From positions 1 through 5,810 of the forward strand of contig JAVZDD010000032.1 of assembly GCA_038874075.1 (NCBI GenBank): 5,810 nt of DNA, read 5' to 3'. Position numbers and translations under genes: made by a program. The notes under the pieces were generated by a model that saw nothing but the letters and a program-made list of their open reading frames with translations, did not search any database and was not told the DNA's origin. Positions 4,220-5,810 of this stretch are shown here, piece by piece (the stretch's first letter is position 1; the number at the start of each line of letters is the position of its first letter). Source of the DNA: Jingweiarchaeum tengchongense (GTDB lineage: Archaea > Nanobdellota > Nanobdellia > Jingweiarchaeales > Jingweiarchaeaceae).

Positions 4220-5810
4220 ATGAGAAAGTTTCTGGTATTAATTTTATTGTTTGCCATTACTTTTGGGCTTGTGGTAAATATAAAGGGTGTCACATCTAAC
4301 ATCTATTATAAATTTGTTTCTGATAATGATGGGCTATACGGCTCGGATGTCTCTTGTATTGAAATTGATGCAAACAACCCAAATATAATCTACGTAGGAA
4401 CAAGATCCGAAGGAATATTTGTTTCAACCGATTCAGGGCATAACTGGAAATGGATAGGGAAAGGGTTTGAAGTAAATCTTCCTGACTATAGAAAAACATA
4501 CTATGAAATTTTTAGCATTAAGACTATCAAAGGAAAACCTGGACTTATTTATGTTGCAACATATGGAGGTTTGTTTGTAAGCACAGATGGTGGTATGAAT
4601 TTCATCCTCAATAGGTCCCTTAATCGAAAAACATTCTCTTTGTATATTTCGCCTGATAATCCTAACTACCTTATTGTGGGAACTGATAACGGAATATATA
4701 TTTCAAATGACGGAGGGAAAACCTTTGAAGAAAAAAATAACAATATAACAAATATTTCCGTTTTCTCTATTTTAAAAGATAGTTCAATGAAAGATGCTTA
4801 TTATATTGGGACCGACAAAGGAATTTTTAAGACGTTAGACAATTGTGATACTTGGCTTTTGCTTCCAAATGGAATTTCAGGGACAATTTACGGAATTACG
4901 CAGCATCCAAACAAACCTTATATAATATACGCTGCTTCCTCTATAGGAATATATATTACTTACGACTATGGTGATCACTGGGGAAACTTAACTGACAAGT
5001 TTATACCTGCGTTGAAAAGCTACAGTGTATATGTAGATAGCTTTAACGACAGATTGGTTTTGGCTATTACGGTAAAAGGAGTGATTTTAAGTAACGATGG
5101 AGGGAATACTTGGTCTACGATGATACAGGCATTTCCAGAAACACAAATTAATTGTGGGATACCAGTTGATTTACAATTTACAAAGATATATCTTGGTACA
5201 AGAATAGGATTTGCAGTATACGAAAATAAAGCCCTAAGCTTCTATAATAATGGCTTAGGGCTTTTGGACATTTCTGCAGTAGGATACGACCAAAATTACG
5301 GATATTTGTACGCTGAGTCAAGGCTAGGCCTATATACAAAATTATCCCAAGGAAACTTATGGAATTACCTATCGGGTGCACTTTATGGAGCAAATGCTCA
5401 TTCTTTTGCGGTCGACCCAACAGTTCCAAACTCAATGTTTGCTGCAACTTACTATGGAATAATGTGGTCCACAAATAATGGGAAGGATTGGTCTTTAACT
5501 AATCTTACATCTTCTGAATTTTTCTCAGTAACCTTTTCAAAGGCAAATCCAAAGTATGTGTTTGCAGGAGGCTACGGTGGTCTTTATATGAGCAAAGACT
5601 CGGGATATAATTTTAGCCGGATTCTATACAATTTTGAAGTACCTATTTATTCGGTGGTTGCACCTTCTTCCCAAAGTATTTTTGTATTAACAAAGAGCTA
5701 TATATACAAATCCGATGATTTAGGTAAAACATTTACAATCATTAACGACAAGGTAAAAAATCTCAATCCAACTGTTCTTGCAGGCGATTTTAATGATCCG
5801 AGTGTGTTCT
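4220..5810 (+). CDS. Exported BNR/Asp-box beta-propeller protein (3' end outside window)
   Basis: The frame is open from ATG 4220 to the window end: 530 codons plus one base, with no stop, so the C-terminus is missing. Residues 1-20 (M-R-K then a Leu/Ile/Phe/Val-rich core) are an export signal. No clear A-x-A cleavage site follows, so cleavage is uncertain. From about residue 42 onward the protein is a chain of roughly 43-residue repeats of the sortilin/Vps10, Ycf48 and GH74-propeller kind. Each has a strand ending Y-[VI]-[GA]-T-x-x-G-[IL]-[FY] and then an Asp-box S-x-D-x-G-x-x-[WF]. Eleven repeats are visible, more than one seven-blade propeller, so two tandem propellers are likely, as in GH74 enzymes and Vps10 relatives. 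I cannot identify catalytic acids, so no glycosidase activity is claimed; a binding or structural surface role is equally possible. A 12-bp inverted repeat lies inside the seventh blade. A strong terminator separates the gene from the Ig-like protein upstream, so it probably has its own promoter. Confidence 0.93.
   Translation, partial: MRKFLVLILLFAITFGLVVNIKGVTSNIYYKFVSDNDGLYGSDVSCIEIDANNPNIIYVGTRSEGIFVSTDSGHNWKWIGKGFEVNLPDYRKTYYEIFSIKTIKGKPGLIYVATYGGLFVSTDGGMNFILNRSLNRKTFSLYISPDNPNYLIVGTDNGIYISNDGGKTFEEKNNNITNISVFSILKDSSMKDAYYIGTDKGIFKTLDNCDTWLLLPNGISGTIYGITQHPNKPYIIYAASSIGIYITYDYGDHWGNLTDKFIPALKSYSVYVDSFNDRLVLAITVKGVILSNDGGNTWSTMIQAFPETQINCGIPVDLQFTKIYLGTRIGFAVYENKALSFYNNGLGLLDISAVGYDQNYGYLYAESRLGLYTKLSQGNLWNYLSGALYGANAHSFAVDPTVPNSMFAATYYGIMWSTNNGKDWSLTNLTSSEFFSVTFSKANPKYVFAGGYGGLYMSKDSGYNFSRILYNFEVPIYSVVAPSSQSIFVLTKSYIYKSDDLGKTFTIINDKVKNLNPTVLAGDFNDPSVF
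4391..5734 (+). repeat. Eleven tandem propeller-blade repeats encoding Asp-boxes
   Basis: Blade motifs begin near residues 58, 111, 151, 195, 237, 281, 324, 363, 406, 448 and 488, at steps of 39 to 53 residues. Recognisable Asp-boxes end in Trp or Phe at 76, 128, 169, 212, 254, 298, 424, 465 and 505. The box in the fourth blade is altered (T-L-D-N-C-D-T-W). Blade 7 (324-341) has no Asp-box, and blade 8 keeps only a remnant, S-Q-G-N-L-W, ending at 381. The repeat is at protein level; DNA identity between blades is low, which indicates an old duplication. Confidence 0.88.
5228..5265. repeat. 12-bp perfect inverted repeat with T run inside the propeller gene
   Basis: AAAGCCCTAAGC (5228-5239) and GCTTAGGGCTTT (5253-5264) are exact reverse complements around a 13-nt loop, and one more T follows. 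In RNA this would form a strong hairpin ending in U residues, the shape of an intrinsic terminator, yet it lies in frame within the coding sequence (residues 337-349). The T run is short (four, three of them within the stem), so termination would probably be partial at most. It falls in blade 7, whose Asp-box is missing. Confidence 0.85.

Noticed and set aside
5320..5340. Small palindrome TAGGCCTA near 5325-5332 in gene 2.
   Set aside because: Eight-base palindromes are frequent by chance, and nothing around it suggests a functional site.

Overview
The window is AT-rich bacterial DNA carrying two co-directional (+) genes for exported, repeat-built, all-beta proteins, and nothing convincing on the minus strand. 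The Shine-Dalgarno sites are near-perfect (GGAGGTGA, AAAGGAGGT). The first protein ends in a domain of the 'copper amine oxidase N-terminal-like' (stalk) family, which is common in clostridial and other thermophilic, Firmicute-like bacteria. A Clostridia-type or deep-branching thermophilic lineage such as Caldisericota or Coprothermobacterota is therefore likely, but the sequence alone does not settle it.

Layout: positions 1-46 may hold the last codons of an upstream gene. Positions 31-151 carry a candidate promoter, a strong Shine-Dalgarno and a possible 23-codon TTG-start leader ORF whose stop overlaps the start of the next gene as ATGA. Gene 1 (152-3922, 1256 aa) is a secreted protein made of about eleven Ig-like or similar beta-sandwich modules and a C-terminal two-half stalk domain. 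A strong intrinsic terminator (3941-3966) follows it. The gap of about 250 bp (3967-4219) has a perfect dyad, two candidate promoters and a purine-rich leader with competing helices, including a weak terminator-like hairpin just before gene 2. Gene 2 (4220 to beyond 5810) encodes an exported beta-propeller protein of the BNR/Asp-box (sortilin/Ycf48/GH74-like) type; eleven blade repeats are visible before the window cuts it.

Both proteins have an N-terminal hydrophobic export signal beginning M-R-K and carry no recognisable catalytic site. The simplest reading is a cell-surface or extracellular locus: an adhesin or scaffold-like Ig-chain protein next to a surface propeller. The terminator between them argues for two transcription units, not one operon. 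The most unusual structures are the 12-bp perfect inverted repeat with a T run inside the propeller gene, which falls in a blade that has lost its Asp-box, the translationally coupled leader ORF, and the folded leader before gene 2.
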